A stretch of 64,000 nucleotides of DNA from Craterostigma plantagineum (lineage: Eukaryota > Streptophyta > Magnoliopsida > Lamiales > Linderniaceae). The stretch covers positions 1-64,000 of the forward strand of contig JAPQWV010001415.1 in NCBI GenBank assembly GCA_027422505.1. Reading direction: 5' to 3'. The notes beneath the pieces were generated by a model. It saw only the letters and a list, made by a program, of their open reading frames with translations. It did no database searches and was not told the origin of the DNA. How positions within the stretch are numbered: the first letter of the stretch is position 1; each line of letters opens with the position of its first letter. Positions 12,716-25,022 of the stretch are shown here, piece by piece. The translations under genes and the position numbers were made by a program.

Positions 12716-15328
12716 TTAAGCTATGAAAAGACCTTGGTCCATTATCGGATACTCCACCATTTCCTCGGCCGATTTATCGGCGTCGAAGCCCCCCCATAAA
12801 GTGGGACGGTACAATACGCTCTCACCTACGACTTCTCCGTTGCCGTCATCATAAGCCAAGGGTTCCATATTCCCGAGGTCATCTATGCTCGGCGGATGAA
12901 AAAAGCCACCAATCTGTTGGGAGGAATAGTAATAATAAGAATCGAATTCCTCGTTCCACAGCCTCAGAGCTGCTGCTGCTGCTGCTTCGTTCCCCTGATG
13001 ATGCGAAGAAGCAGCTTTCGCATTGCAGAATAAATTCCCGTCGTGGGCCCCACACGCACGGTGGCCCTCGGGCGGCTGATCGGCGAACAGCACGGCGGCT
13101 ATGGAGGAGGAATCCTCGACTTTATTAGTAGTCGTCGGTTTTAGCTCTATTTTGCCCTCCCCTTCGTCGTCGTCGATCTGCGTCGGAGTGGGCCCGTTAG
13201 AGTATTTCAACCCAAACTTCGACGTGCCCTTACTGGCTACTTTATCTCCGACTGAAGAATTCTCGGGCTCTGCCACTAAAATGGGAAGAGCAGTTCCACT
13301 AAAATTAGTAGTAATAATATTCTCTATCGACTTGTTTTGAGGGACTGCGCGGCCGTTGTTTGGCTCCATCGAAGCGAAATCAGAACGTTTGATTCCACAA
13401 AACGTGGCCGACTTGAGCTCGTTTTCCTTCTGCAACCTCGTCAGGTATAGCCTATACTTCTGGGGGAACGAAAAAAAAAACATCGATCGAAACAGAGATC
13501 GTATTAAAAAGCATCATTCATAAGCAGCACACACACGAGCAAAAAAAAAACCTGCAGGTGGCTGGCTACGTTTTCCCTCGTTAGCCACGGGACGCCCATT
13601 AAGTCGAGTATCTTCTTCGGCCCAGCTTCTGCAATTGTAGTAAGAAGACCCTTTTTTCATCAAACTAAAACAAACACACGCGGTGTAACAGAGTAGGAAA
13701 TTATTATCCCCAAACGTACTTTCGAACCCAATCTGATTGACGGCTTTGACGAACTTCTGATGAAGGTCGACTGTCCAGACAACCCTAGCCTTCTTCGCGG
13801 AGTGGGAATTATTATTATTATTATCTTCGCAATTCTCGTCCCTCCTCTTCTTGCCCGAAGACGAGGGCGACAAGACCGTATTATCTCCCGCGAACACGAA
13901 AAATTCCTCGGATTGTTCGTTGCTATTGTTATTATTACCGCTGCCGTGTTGTCTGGAGGTTGTAGTCATAATGGTATGAATGTCTTCGAGGCCGTCTACG
14001 TCTCTGATCCCTTGCATTCTCTTCCTTAGGACGTGCTGCCATATGTTGCGAAGCTCCTTCATCCTTATTGGCTTGAGTAGGTAGTCGCACGCCCCGTGCT
14101 GAACGCCCTTCATCACACGGCTCGTCTCCCCGTCCACGGACATCACTGAAAAACGAATTTTTCCAAAATGGTCGTCGGAAAATACAGATTGATAAAATAG
14201 TTGTGTACTGACACTGCGTTTGGTGTGAAGAAAGTATTAGAAAATCGAGGGTTCCTTCATGAAACCAATTAGTGATGTTAGAAGATTGCCTCTTGATATA
14301 TTAGGTGGGATTGAGAGCTTTGACTAATCAACGTGGGACACTACCTACTTTTTTTATAATGTCAACACACGCCTCCACACGTGCGACATGACTGACCTAA
14401 CACGTGGGACTTATGAATCAGGCGGCAGTACGCGGAAAATTGCTCTGATATCATATTAGAAATCAAGGGGTTCTTTCTAAACCAATTGATGATGATAGGA
14501 GATTGTCTCTTGATATATTAGGTGAGATTGAGAGCTTTGATTAATCGACGTGGGACAACACCCATTCTTTTGTTATCTCAAGAAGAAACTAGTGTGAAAA
14601 AAAAAACTCTCGAGAAATGGTTTTATCCTTAGTTTTAAGTATAAACTTAAATTAGATTTTCTTTCTTTTTTTTCACCTTCTCATTATATTTCTTCATCAA
14701 CCAAACAGAAAAAATAGTTTTCACTTTCATTTCTTTTCCCTAGTAAGTTCAGTGAACCAAATGCACCCTAAGTACGAGGAAAAATAGGGGGAAAAAAACC
14801 ACTGACTTATGACGGGCAGATCCATCTCTAGGCCGACGTGCTCGAGGAGCTTGAAACCGTCCATGTCGGCATGTTTACGTCGCTGATGACTATGTCGAAA
14901 CCGTCCTTTCTTTCTCGGAGAAGGCTAAGTGCTTCTCGGGCTAAATTGCAAGTAGTTACTGATGACCTCAAAAGAAAAAAAAAAAAAATAAAATTAAACG
15001 CATAGCACTTTTGGGAGAATAATCCCTAATCTTCATCTCAGTTCAGACAGCCTTCAATCATACTTTTCTAATCCCCAATTAGCGAAAAAAGTAATAACAA
15101 GGCAAACATAAATAACAGAAGGTGACACATCAATGGATCAAAGACAACGTAAGAAGCAGCAAAAGGCAAGAACGATAAAAGGAATAACAAATGAAGCACC
15201 TTCATAGTTACACTTCTTAAGCATCTTTCAAGAATCTTCAGCCAAGTGGGATCATCGTCGACAACAAGAACTCTGAGGCCCGCCGGGAAACAATCAGACC
15301 TCGGCGAAGAAAACCCATTTGAATCCAT
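12716..15328 (-). CDS. Type-B two-component response regulator (ARR-B), frameshifted in the receiver
   Basis: Five minus-strand exons: 15328-15200, 14958-14807, 14145-13720, 13628-13552 and 13459-12716. Type-B regulators are nuclear transcription factors activated by phosphorelay, classically in cytokinin signalling. Exon 1 holds the start of the receiver domain with the acidic pair ([17 protein letters not shown]). Exon 2 holds the phospho-acceptor Asp (VISDVNMP) and [13 protein letters not shown]. Exon 3 holds the conserved Lys ([12 protein letters not shown]) and, after an acidic/Asn-rich linker with a KKRRDE stretch, the start of the GARP Myb-like domain ([20 protein letters not shown]). 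Exon 4 completes it ([20 protein letters not shown]) and exon 5 begins [12 protein letters not shown], then a roughly 240-residue activation tail ending [11 protein letters not shown]. Length about 508 codons, on the short side for the family. Two single-base deletions break the receiver: near 15215-15222 in exon 1 and near 14868 in exon 2. Confidence 0.93.
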
Positions 15329-15769
15329 CGGAAAAGCTCAAATCTTGAGAAGGAAAAAAGATTAATTTTTTTTTTCTAGTGAAAAAAATAGTTAACAAAA
15401 AGACAAAAAAAGGGGGGGCGATCAGTGCTGAAACAGAACAGACATGTATATACAAAATAGGCAGGCGACTTGTCTGTATATGTATATGTTGATGATTTTA
15501 GCCAAAGAGAAATTAACTATAAATAAAGACTTAGAGAGAGTATATATGCGCTGTGAGTTGTTTTCGTGTGTTTTTCGAGTGGTTTTTGTTTTAAGTGGAA
15601 TGAAAAAGAGAACAAAGAATATTTGGCGCCGGCTATTTAACAGTTCTTGTAGTTGACGGTTACTGTTTTCGGTACATTATTATCTTTGCTTGTCCTTGCA
15701 AATAAGGTAAGAAACTAATCATAAGGAGAGAGGGTTGACTCGGCTTTGACTACGTGAAAAAGTAAATAT
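15329..15769 (-). promoter_or_regulatory. Promoter/5' leader region of the response-regulator gene
   Basis: About 440 bases upstream of the minus-strand start codon, up to the next transposon. Contains A-rich and G-rich runs (15360-15420). No TATA box can be assigned firmly. Confidence 0.3.
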
Positions 15770-16820
15770 TAGTAGGCTTAATTATTTTTTTGTCTCGTAA
15801 CTTGGGGGTATTGTATTATAAGGACCGTTAATTTAGAGTGTGGCATTATAGGGACAGTAAGTTTTAAAATCGTGCCATTATAGACATTATACCTGATTTT
15901 TCCCCACCGATTTTTGTACCGACACATGACATGCCTGTTTTATGGAAATGTCACCATGTCAGATTTTAATTAAAAAACAGAAAGTAATTAAAATAAGGGA
16001 ATTTTACAGAAAAATACCCATTAATATAAAAAATTAGCAAGTCAGTACCCTGTCAGTATTTTTTATATGCAGGTACCTGTTAGAATAAATTTTTTTGCAC
16101 ATTGGTACCTGCCCGCCGCAAGATACATCATATCACACATTTAGGTACCATAGAGAAACGTATTGTGGTACGTAATACAGCTAAAAAATTGTACCATCAT
16201 ATAGTCAGCCGCAAGGTACCGTATGTAACGTATATAGGTACCATATATGGGTACCATATAAATGCGTGACGTGGTACGCAATATACATGTAAAAAGGTAC
16301 GTCAAGACCGGAAAAATGGTACGCACAGTCGAACGGGTACTTATATAAAAAAATTTCTGACATGGGTACTGACGTACAAATTTTCATACAATTGGTATTT
16401 TTCTATAGATTCACCTTAAAATAATTGATTTTAGCTAAGGGTGGATTGGATGCGATTGTGAAGACAGAGGGAGAAGCTGTAGGTTTTTTTTTCAATTGCA
16501 GTCGATTGTGAAGGGAACTAAAATCGATTATTTTAATTACTTTTTGTTTTTTTTTTGTTTTTTTAATTAAAATCTGACATGGCACCAAGTTGGATTATTT
16601 TAAGGATGTGGCATTTCTGTAAAACAGGCATGTCATGTCCGGCGCCCACGTCAGCTTTTCGGTACAAAAATCGGTATTTTGGGAAAAAATCAGGTATAAT
16701 GTCTATAAGTTGCACGATTTTAAAATTTATTGTCCCTATAATGCCACACCCTAAATTAGCGGTCCCTATGATGCCACACCCCCTAAGTTACGGGACCAAA
16801 AAAATAATTAACCCATACTA
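15770..16820. mobile_element. Inverted-repeat (fold-back) transposon with a second element nested inside
   Basis: Left arm 15770 to about 15990 and right arm about 16510-16820 are inverted copies of each other (left TTAATTATTTTTTTGTCTCG, right reverse complement TTAATTATTTTTTTGGTCCC). They share GTGGCATTATAGGGAC and GACATGCCTGTTTTA-like words. Arms of more than 200 bp with no coding capacity suggest a fold-back MITE. A clear target duplication was not found, so the superfamily is unassigned. The centre is occupied by the 419-bp MULE MITE at 15997-16415. Confidence 0.7.
15997..16415. mobile_element. MULE MITE, GTAC-rich, 419 bp
   Basis: Flanked by exact 9-bp direct repeats TTAAAATAA at 15988-15996 and 16416-16424. 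Terminal inverted repeats: left GGGAATTTTACAGAAAAATA, right (reverse complement) GGTGAATCTATAGAAAAATA, continuing into GTCAGTACC on both sides. The interior is packed with GGTAC words. No coding capacity. It is a diverged relative of 35379-35756. Confidence 0.8.
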
Positions 16821-16859
16821 GAATTCAATATATATATATATATATTATTTAACCGACTG

Positions 16860-17110
16860 CATTCCACTCAATCGGTGGATGAAATCATCCGTTCCAATTT
16901 ATATGTCCCCCTCTATGTCCGAATTGAATAATCAACCAAAAAAAAATAATTCGTATGAATGTCGAAAAATATAATATACAGATACCAATTTGATGTAATG
17001 AAATAAATAATAAATTAGATATGTTATTTGTTTTTATCAAATAAATAACATGAACGATAATTTTATGATTTGATGGGATATGTAACTATAAAATTAAAAA
17101 AGAGAAATGA
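16860..17110. repeat. Dispersed AT-rich repeat related to 60030-60320
   Basis: Contains GAAAAATATA, TTTTATGATTTG and AATTTTGAACCAT blocks in the same order as a segment at about 60030-60320, and both carry words like GTCCCCTCTATGT on one strand or the other near an edge. Probably two copies of one MITE; ends not defined. Confidence 0.45.
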
Positions 17111-17139
17111 AAATTTTGAACCATCCGATTTAAGAGATG

Positions 17140-18185
17140 TCAAAATCTGATGATATGGGACAGAAAATGAGACAAAGGAATGAAACATAGGATTCGATAG
17201 TTATAAAATTTAAGTACAAATTCATAAAAATTGAACTCATGACCCACAGGTTGAAATTCGTCCAAATTCACCAAACATGACATGACAGCCATAAAATAGA
17301 ATTTATAACATACTTAAGTTTATAACTATCCAATCATATGTTTCATTCCTTTGTCTCATTCTCTGTCCCATAAATTCACCCAACATGACATGACAACCAT
17401 AAAATAGAATTCACGACATACTTAAATTTATAACTATCGAATCATATGTTCCATTCCTTTGTCTCATTCTCTGTCCCATAAATTCACCCAACATGACATG
17501 ACAGCCGTAAAATAGAATTCATGACATACTTAAATTTATAACTATCCAATCCTATGTTTCATTCCTTTGTCTCATTCTCTGTCCCATAAATTCACCCAGC
17601 ATGACATGACATCCATAAAATAGAATTCATGACATACTTAAATTTATAACTATCGAATCCTATGTTTCATTCCTTTGTCCCATTCTCTGTCCCATAAATT
17701 CACCGAACATGACATGACAGCCATAAAATAGAATTCATGACGTACTTAAATTTATAACTATCGAATCCTATGTTTCGTTCCTTTGTCTCATTCTCTGTCC
17801 CATAAGTACACCCAACAATGACATGACAGCCATAAAATAGAATTCATGACGTACTTAAATTTATAACTATCGAATCCTATGTTTCATTCATTTGTCTCAT
17901 TCTCTGTCCCATAAATACACCTAACATGACATGACAGCCATAAAATAGAATTCATGATGTACTGAAATTTATAACTATCGAATCTTGTGTTTCATTCCTT
18001 TGTCTCATTCTCTGTCCTATAAATTCACCCAACATGACATGACAGCCATAAAATAGATTTCATGACATACTTAAATTTATAACTATCAAATCCTATGTTT
18101 CATTTCTTTGTCTCATTCTCTGTCCCATAAATTCACCCAACATGACATGACAGCCATGAAATAGAATTCATGACATACGGGTTGA
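17140..18185. repeat. Tandem array, 107-108 bp unit, about 8-9 copies
   Basis: Units contain ACATGACATGACAGCCATAA, GAATTCATGACATACTTAAA, TATCGAATCCTATGTTTC and CTCATTCTCTGTCCCATAAA. The CATTCTCTGTCCC block recurs at about 17358, 17465, 17573, 17681, 17789, 17898, 18006 and 18114. An inverted partial copy (GGGACAGAAAATGAGAC onward) precedes the array at 17158-17216, so head and body point in opposite directions. No coding capacity. Confidence 0.85.
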
Positions 18186-19981
18186 ACTACCACCCGAACC
18201 ATGGGGCTAGAATTCAGTACCATATGATTTAGCCAAAATCGGAATATATATTTTTTACTCTTACACAACGCCGCGTTTGCACACGACTAAGTTCAGTATG
18301 ATTGAATCCAAATATATGTGGAATGTGGGACAATCCCGGCTTCGAGTGTAATTAATTCCATTGGCTTATGTATTATGTATCTAATGCACACATACTACAG
18401 TAATTTACGAGTTCAAGTGCATGCAACCATGATCTTATAGTTACAAATATCATGGTCCGACCATAAACTTATTCCTTGGTGAGGATTATTTTCGATCATC
18501 AATATTCGATACTATAAACTGTAGCAAATGGTTCATTGGTTTTTATTATTTTTATGTAAATGTGGAGGAGTGTAATATATTCCTTACTATATCGGGGTCC
18601 AAATTGCAAATATTAGAGTTGTTTTAAACAATTCGAAGGCCCCAACTTACTTGTTATCAATGCCCATTATTAGTAATTAATTATTCAAATTAATAGCGAA
18701 AATTAATTTGGTTCGTTCTTTCTCTTGCCAATTAGATTATGACAACCAAACTCACTTTTATATAAGTTCATTGCTAATCTATGTGTAAGGTCTATCAATG
18801 CCGATCGCTTTTTCTTCTCATAATTAACTATTTTCACGTTCATGATTAATGGACATTGCAACAAAGTCTCAGAATTATTCCTATAGAATTGTATATACAA
18901 CATTTTTTCCTCTATGAATAATTGAATAATTCGTATGTAATTCTTGTCTACTTGTCGTTGGAGCGTGAAATCCACGTCTCATATCCTTTTAACTTTTTCA
19001 TATGATGGAGAATTAACTACTCATATTCCCTTAAAGCTGATTAGCGTTACACAGTAACATTATAATAAACGACAATTATATATAAACTATTAAATTATAT
19101 AATTTACCATAGAACTCGTTCGTAAATGATGAGGTTTTGCAACTACGCACAAGTTGTTCCAAGCGATGAGGTTTTGCAAGTTGATTCAAACACTCAACAA
19201 CTTTATCTCATTTCCCCTAATAATCTTTTAATTACTTTTCCTCATAATAGCCCATTTCTTGCAACATTTAACTATGCATATTATATTCATTGTTAGTACT
19301 TAATACGCACACATGCCTTGTAAAGACGAGAAATACATGATGGACCAATAATCTTTCTCATCTTTACATTTCAATTTTAGCTTTTGTTGCTGAAAGATAA
19401 TATAACTTTTTTCATTAAGCAAACAAATAAATAATTAGAGGTGCTTCAACTTTGAAGCCACAAATAGGGCTGAAGGACAAGCCTTTTGAGAGTGGGGTAT
19501 ATATCTATCTATGATAAATATATAGCATATAATATAATATATTATGTAGAAAGAAAAATGCCCACTAAGTTATAGGTGTCCCTTTTGGCTCAAAGAAATG
19601 GTTGGGGGAATGATTGGTATGCTCTGAACACATTTGTGAGGATGAAGTCCATGCAACTCTTTCCCTTAATGGAGCATTTTACCTTTTTATTTATTTTATT
19701 ATTTTAATTGAAAAGATGACAGATAATTTCCATTTCATCCTCACCCTTCCTATGATATAATATCTATATGCTCGCGTGTTTCTTGATTATTACCACCCCA
19801 CAAAATAAAAGAAAGTTTTAAATTAAATATTCCTTTGTTTTATGTACATTAATCCTATTAAGAATAAGGTCGTTGTTATTAGCAAAAAGGCTAAGAAGAT
19901 GCCTTCCTAGCTTAATTATTGCACGGATTTAATATTCTTGGAGAATATGCTCAAGAAATAGAATACTTGGTTCATTTTATC
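18186..19981. other. Intergenic, no gene recognised
   Basis: About 1.8 kb of AT-rich sequence between the tandem array and the Copia LTR. Only short open frames without recognisable protein features. No RNA gene or bounded repeat identified. Confidence 0.5.
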
Positions 19982-20452
19982 CTTTCTGCTAGTAATACGA
20001 ATTTAAACATTCGGATTAATAGTTTTGGTGTTGACATAACTGACCTAAGATATGAAACCGGAGATCCAACGCATCGGTCTACACTAAGGAACAAACTTTA
20101 CACTGAAGTGACCGGATTGAACTAATACGAAGGAACTCGATCGCGTACCAGCCCTCTATGAATACCGGTCAAGAACAAATTACAAACAGAACACTGAAAT
20201 AGGTTGAACCGGACTTGAAACAGGTTGGATACACAAGACAAGAGCGTACTAAGACAAAAAGGAAATTTAGACATTAATGCAAAGCTGCAAGTCTAGAGTG
20301 AAGCAGAGTTCAACTAACGCAAATAAGGAATGAAGCAAAAGTGACAGGATAAACTGCAACACAAACTGGACAGACCCATTTTGGAAAGTCAATTAATGCA
20401 CTGCTCAGAGTGAAGAGTTTATCTCGCAACGGTTTCAAATTCAAACCTCAGC

Positions 20453-20460
20453 TATAAAAG
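20453..20460 (+). promoter_or_regulatory. TATA box of the Copia-type LTR
   Basis: TATAAAAG, in GCTATAAAAGGAGGAATA; position within the LTR fits a retrotransposon promoter. Confidence 0.55.
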
Positions 20461-20531
20461 GAGGAATACAAGCTGAAGATATAATATCCCTCACGTATCC
20501 TAAGCTATCATCGTTAATCTTCAAACGCTTT

Positions 20532-21305
20532 TGTTACCCTCGGGATTTCTAGCTAACGATAAAATAGCGTTAACGATAAAATAACCCGCGAGTATTAAGG
20601 CGCGAAGAGACACCTCGAGTGGGTGGGGAACGGCTCGAGACGGAAAACAGCCTGCTTGAGGCAGTCGAGTCCGAAGGAGGACTAAGAAGAAGGAATAGGA
20701 AGTCGGATCGGGACGAAGTGCCCAAGAAGATCAGAAAGAAGAAAGCGCTCGAAAATGAGTTGCCCGAGAAGGGAAGGGCCGAGGAACTGAGGCCAGATCG
20801 GGTTGGCGAGACCTCGTGAGTGAGTCAAGAGCTCGAGCAGGAGGAATAGCCCGAGTGGATGATGCCGCCTGATGGAGACGAGGTCGTGAAGAAAATTGGA
20901 AGGAAGAGGAGGAGATGAGAACGTGGGATCGTGGAGAAAGCCACGTTCCCTCCGTGAGGTCCGCGAGAAACATGGCGGGCCAGGGTGAAAGACTAGGTCA
21001 AAGCAAGATGAAGTGAGGTTAGTATAAATAGTGACAGTTAATCCATTTCCCAGGTACGCTTTCAAAAGACCAAAAACTGATTCACAAGCTAAAACACCTA
21101 TTTTCACCCATTTTCTGACTTAAGCATCGGAGGGGATACGCCGGCACCAACCCCGACCCCCTTCTGACGTGTTTTGAGTTTGTGAGTGTTAGGCTCGACG
21201 GAGGTAGTCGACGGAGAGCAAGGGATTCGCGCCAGGGAGATAACGAAGGAAGAACAACCGTTTTAATCGCTGTTTTCAAGAGGTCGTTTTACGCGGTCCA
21301 CATCA
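20532..21305 (+). repeat. 5' LTR of Gypsy element (774 bp)
   Basis: Begins TGTTACCCTCGGGATTTC and ends GGTCCACATCA directly before the primer-binding-type site. Near-identical to 32116-32823 over its first 710 bp; the last about 63 bp differ from the 3' LTR. TATA box at 21023-21030. Confidence 0.9.
21023..21030 (+). promoter_or_regulatory. TATA box of 5' LTR
   Basis: TATAAATA; the same site is present in the 3' LTR at 32604-32611. Marks the likely start of the R region a few tens of bases downstream. Confidence 0.6.
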
Positions 21306-21325
21306 ATTGGTGCCGTCTGTGGGAC
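21306..21325 (+). other. Primer-binding-type site of Gypsy element
   Basis: ATTGGTGCCGTCTGTGGGAC follows the 5' LTR directly. GGCGCCGTCTGTGGG-like sequence at this place is common in plant Tat-type elements; the matching tRNA was not determined. Confidence 0.6.
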
Positions 21326-21339
21326 GATAAATCAGTAAC

Positions 21340-22724
21340 ATGGTGGACGCGGCAAACGACACCCAACCACCGCTGATGGAAGAGGTTCCAGTGACCGACT
21401 GGACGGAGGAGAATCATGAGGAGATACACAACGCTGATCAGACTGAACTTGGAAAATTGAGGGCGGAAGTAGAGATGTTGAGAGCGGAACGAGCGCGAAG
21501 AACTCGCGTGGAGTCGCCACCGCGACAGGAGACGGAAGAGGAAGAAGCGGAACAGTTGCGTCGCGAGGAAGAACACGCGTGGGCCAAAGAACAAGAGAAA
21601 GAGGCAGAAGAAAAGACGTTGAGGGCGGAGATCAACATCTTACGGTCCGAGAAAAAAGAGCCCTGGAAGAGAGACAGATCGTGGAGTGGGAACGGATGAA
21701 GGAAGAGATTCAAAGGCTGAAGGAACTGACCAATCCGCAGATGCCTCTCCCGATTCAGCGAGGCTCCCCCTTCTCGGAGGAGGTCCTTCGCGCTCCTTTA
21801 CTGAACAACTTCAGGTTCCCGGACATGAAACGTTATGATGGGCCGGGGCCTCCCGAGGATCATCTGGCCAGCTTTGACGGAAACGCCGCATTATATCAAT
21901 TAGGAGACGCAATTAAGTGCCGAGTGTTCGCTACCACCTTCGCGAAGGGGGCCCAACAGTGGTTCACCATGCTACCCGCAGGGGAAATTCATAACTTTGC
22001 GGACTTCACTCGGGCCTTTCTGAGACAATTTTCTAGCAGCCGTAGGAGACTTTTCTCGGCTGTAAACTTGCTGAATATGAAACAAGGAGACCAGGAGAGT
22101 TTGCGAGACTACTTGAAGCGATTCAATCGGACTATGATGGAAGTCCCGACCGCCACCTCAGACTTGTTGATCGGGGCCTTCCACAATGGGCTAAAAGAAG
22201 GAGACCTCTACCGGTCGTTGGTGAAAAAGTACCCGACTACTGTAGAAGACCTGATAATTAGAGTAGAAAAGTATGTAAGGGTGGAAGAGGCGCACAATTT
22301 CAAAAAAGGAGATAAGAAGAGAGCGATCGGGACAGTGGAGGTTGCGCGAGAGCCAGCTCGCCCCATAGGATCAAAGGAGGAAAATCCTCGAGTCCAAGGG
22401 AGATCCCGACCGAGCAATATTCAATGGAGGGTGAGCAAAGCTCTGGCTTTGGAAATTTGCGAAGGACGATACTTCATTAAGAGACCAGCTAAAAGTAAAG
22501 AAGGACCCAGGAATCCTATTTCGAAATCATATTGTGAATTCCATCGGGAGTACGGCCACACGACTGAGGCCTGCTTTCACCTGAACGATGAGCTTGAAAG
22601 AATTGTGGCGGCCAACCCAGAAGCCCGAGCCGAGTTAGTGGTGGGCGGAGAAGCGGGCGCCCCCACAAAAATATTTCAGGAAGGACTTCGAACAAGGAAC
22701 TCGGAGAGACCATCTATACGCTAA
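21340..22724 (+). CDS. Retrotransposon gag polyprotein, frameshifted
   Basis: Starts at ATG 21340 with an acidic, coiled-coil-like N-terminus rich in Glu/Arg. The reading frame changes near 21660 at a run of A residues, then continues through a retrotransposon gag domain (for example QWFTMLPAGEIHNFADFTRA, FNRTMMEVPTATSDLLIGAF and YFIKRPAKSKEGPRNP) to 22724. A CEFHREYGHTTEACFHL segment near 22540 is a knuckle-like Cys/His motif of the kind expected for nucleic-acid binding. The gag-pol junction is also out of frame near 22660-22720. Whether gag and pol were one frame originally cannot be decided from this copy. Confidence 0.85.
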
Positions 22725-22833
22725 CAACAGACTGCAAGGCAAGTCTCCAGAACGGAGACGAGGAGAGTACAGAAGGGAAGATAAACCCAACCAAGAGCGA
22801 GGGAACGACCGGAAAACACCAGAGAGTACTCGG

Positions 22834-23543
22834 GTGCCCGCGGAGGCATACGTGCCTCCACGCAGGATCAATATGATATCTGGAGGACCCGCAATCGGGG
22901 ATTCAAACAGAGCTCGAAAGGCAGAAGTAAGGAAACTCGAGAGCCTGGGAGTGACATCGGTAGCAAGGCGATCGGGGCCCACCATTTCCTTTGGGCCCGA
23001 TGACTTTCATGGAGGAAATGACGCGCATGAGGATGCCCTAGTAATTCGGGCAGAAATAGCAAATCACGATGTAGGAAGAGTCTTTGTCGACAATGGGAGT
23101 TCCGTGAACATCATCTTCAAAGAGACCATGGACCAGATGGAATTGGGAGAGTATCGGATGGACCCTGTGGAAACGGCGTTGTTCGGGTTCACCGGGCATG
23201 CCATCGAAGCTGTAGGATTGATCCAGCTACCTTTGACCTTGGGATCGGGGGAATTGAAGAAGACCCGATTGCCCCTTTCCTGGTGGTCGACATGTCCTCT
23301 TCTTATAACGTCATACTGGGACGCCCGGCGCTCAGCTCCTTCCCGGCGATCGCATCAGCCCTACATCAGAAAATGAAGTTTCCAGTGGGAGACCGAGTAG
23401 GAGAGATACTCGGGGATCGGAAGATAGCGCGAAAGTGCTACGTGGAAGAAGTAAGGATCGAGTTAAAGTCATTGAAAAGCCGACGAGAGGGCCATCCCAG
23501 AAGCCAAGGAGCCTTTTATGCCATACATACCTTCAGGAAGTAG
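22834..23543 (+). CDS. Retrotransposon aspartic protease region of pol, frameshifted
   Basis: Starts after a basic linker (YVPPRRINMISGGPA). Contains the protease-type motif GRVFVDNGSSVNIIF near 23075, with DNG where DTG/DSG is usual, and SYNVILGRPALSSF near 23300 as the second conserved block. The frame changes near 23270 between these blocks and again near 23520 before the reverse transcriptase. Lies between gag and reverse transcriptase as expected in Ty3/Gypsy elements. Confidence 0.8.
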
Positions 23544-23559
23544 GAACTGAGGGCGAAAT

Positions 23560-25020
23560 AGAAGAAGTCGCGATCAGACCTCCCTCAGGGATGGTCAAGA
23601 TTGCCCGAGATTTACCCCCCGAGCTAAAGGCGGACCTTATTAAACAACTGAAAAAGAACGAAGATGTGTTTGCCTGGTCGGCTAACGAACTCACTGTGAT
23701 ACCAAGGGACATAATGGAGCACCGACTAAACATCTCCCCCACGGTCAGACCAGTCTTCCAGAAAAAGAGACACCTCGGAGCGCAGAAGGACGCGATAGTT
23801 AAGGAACAAGTCGGGGAGCTCCTGAAAGCGGGGTATATTCGCGAAATACAGTTCCCGACCTGGCTGTCAGACGTGGTGTTGGTCCCTAAGTCAGCGGGAA
23901 AATGGCGCATGTGCGTCGATTTCAGGGATTTAAATAAGGCTTGCCCGAAAGACTGCTATCCCTTGCCAAGGATAGATCAATTGGTGGATTCCACTGCCGG
24001 ACATGAGTTGTTATGTTTCCTGGATGCCTTTCAGGGCTATCATCAGATCGGGCTTGCCGAGGAGGATCAGCCTAAAGTCAGTTTCATTACGTCAGAAGGA
24101 ACCTTTTGTTATGTGGTCATGTCCTTTGGGCTGAAAAACGCGGGGGCCACGTATCAGAGGCCGATGGATCGAGTTTTCGAGGCCCAGATCGGGAGGAACG
24201 TGGAAGTATACGTAGACGATATTCTGATCAAGTCCAAGGCGGAAAATAGCTTCTCGGGAGACCTGAGGGAGACTTTTACCACGGCCAGAAGGTATGGCCT
24301 GAAGTAAACCCAACTAAGTGCACGTTCGGGGTACGGTCGGGGAAGTTCCTGGGATACATGGTAACGCGATCAGGCATTGAGGCCAATCCCGACAAGGTGA
24401 AAGCCATTTCTGACATGACTTCCCCGAAGAATCTTAACGAGGTCCAGAGGCTGACAGGGAGGATCACGGCCTTGTCCAGATTCATTTCAAGATCCGCGGA
24501 AAGAAACATGCCCTTCTTTAAAGTGTTGAGAAAGGTTAAGGATTTCGAGTGGACGCCCGAGTGTGAGAAGGCCTTTCAGGAGCTGAAAGAGTATTTAAAG
24601 GAGTTGCCAGTATTGAACAAGCCAAAACCCGGGGAGGAGCTCATCGTTTACCTTTCAACTACTCCTCGGGCAGTCAGCTCCGTGATGGTCCGGGAAGAGG
24701 AAAAGGTACAGAAGCCGGTCTACTTCGTTAGTCATCTCTTGAAAGGTGCCGAAGTTCGATATACTTCCCAGGAAAAATTGTTGTTGGCCTTGGTAGTTAC
24801 GGCCAGGAGGTTGAGGCCCTACTTCCTATCACACCCGATCATAGTACTCACCAACAGTCCGTTGGGGGTAATTGTGACTCGACCAGATATCTCAGGAAGA
24901 TCGATCAAATGGGTAACCGAGCTGGGAGAATACGACATCCAGTTTCGACCCCGAGTAGCCATCAAAGCTCAGGCCCTAGCTGATTTCATTGTTGAGATGG
25001 CAGAAGAGGAACCAATCGAG
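23560..25020 (+). CDS. Reverse transcriptase and first RNase H of pol, frameshifted
   Basis: The reverse transcriptase is clear: [32 protein letters not shown] with the first catalytic Asp near 24020, [16 protein letters not shown], and the YVDD box ([13 protein letters not shown]) near 24210. The frame changes near 24300. The connection domain follows ([37 protein letters not shown]). A Gypsy-type RNase H comes next ([40 protein letters not shown]). No in-frame stop other than those created by the frame changes was noticed. Confidence 0.92.
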
Positions 25021-25022
25021 AT

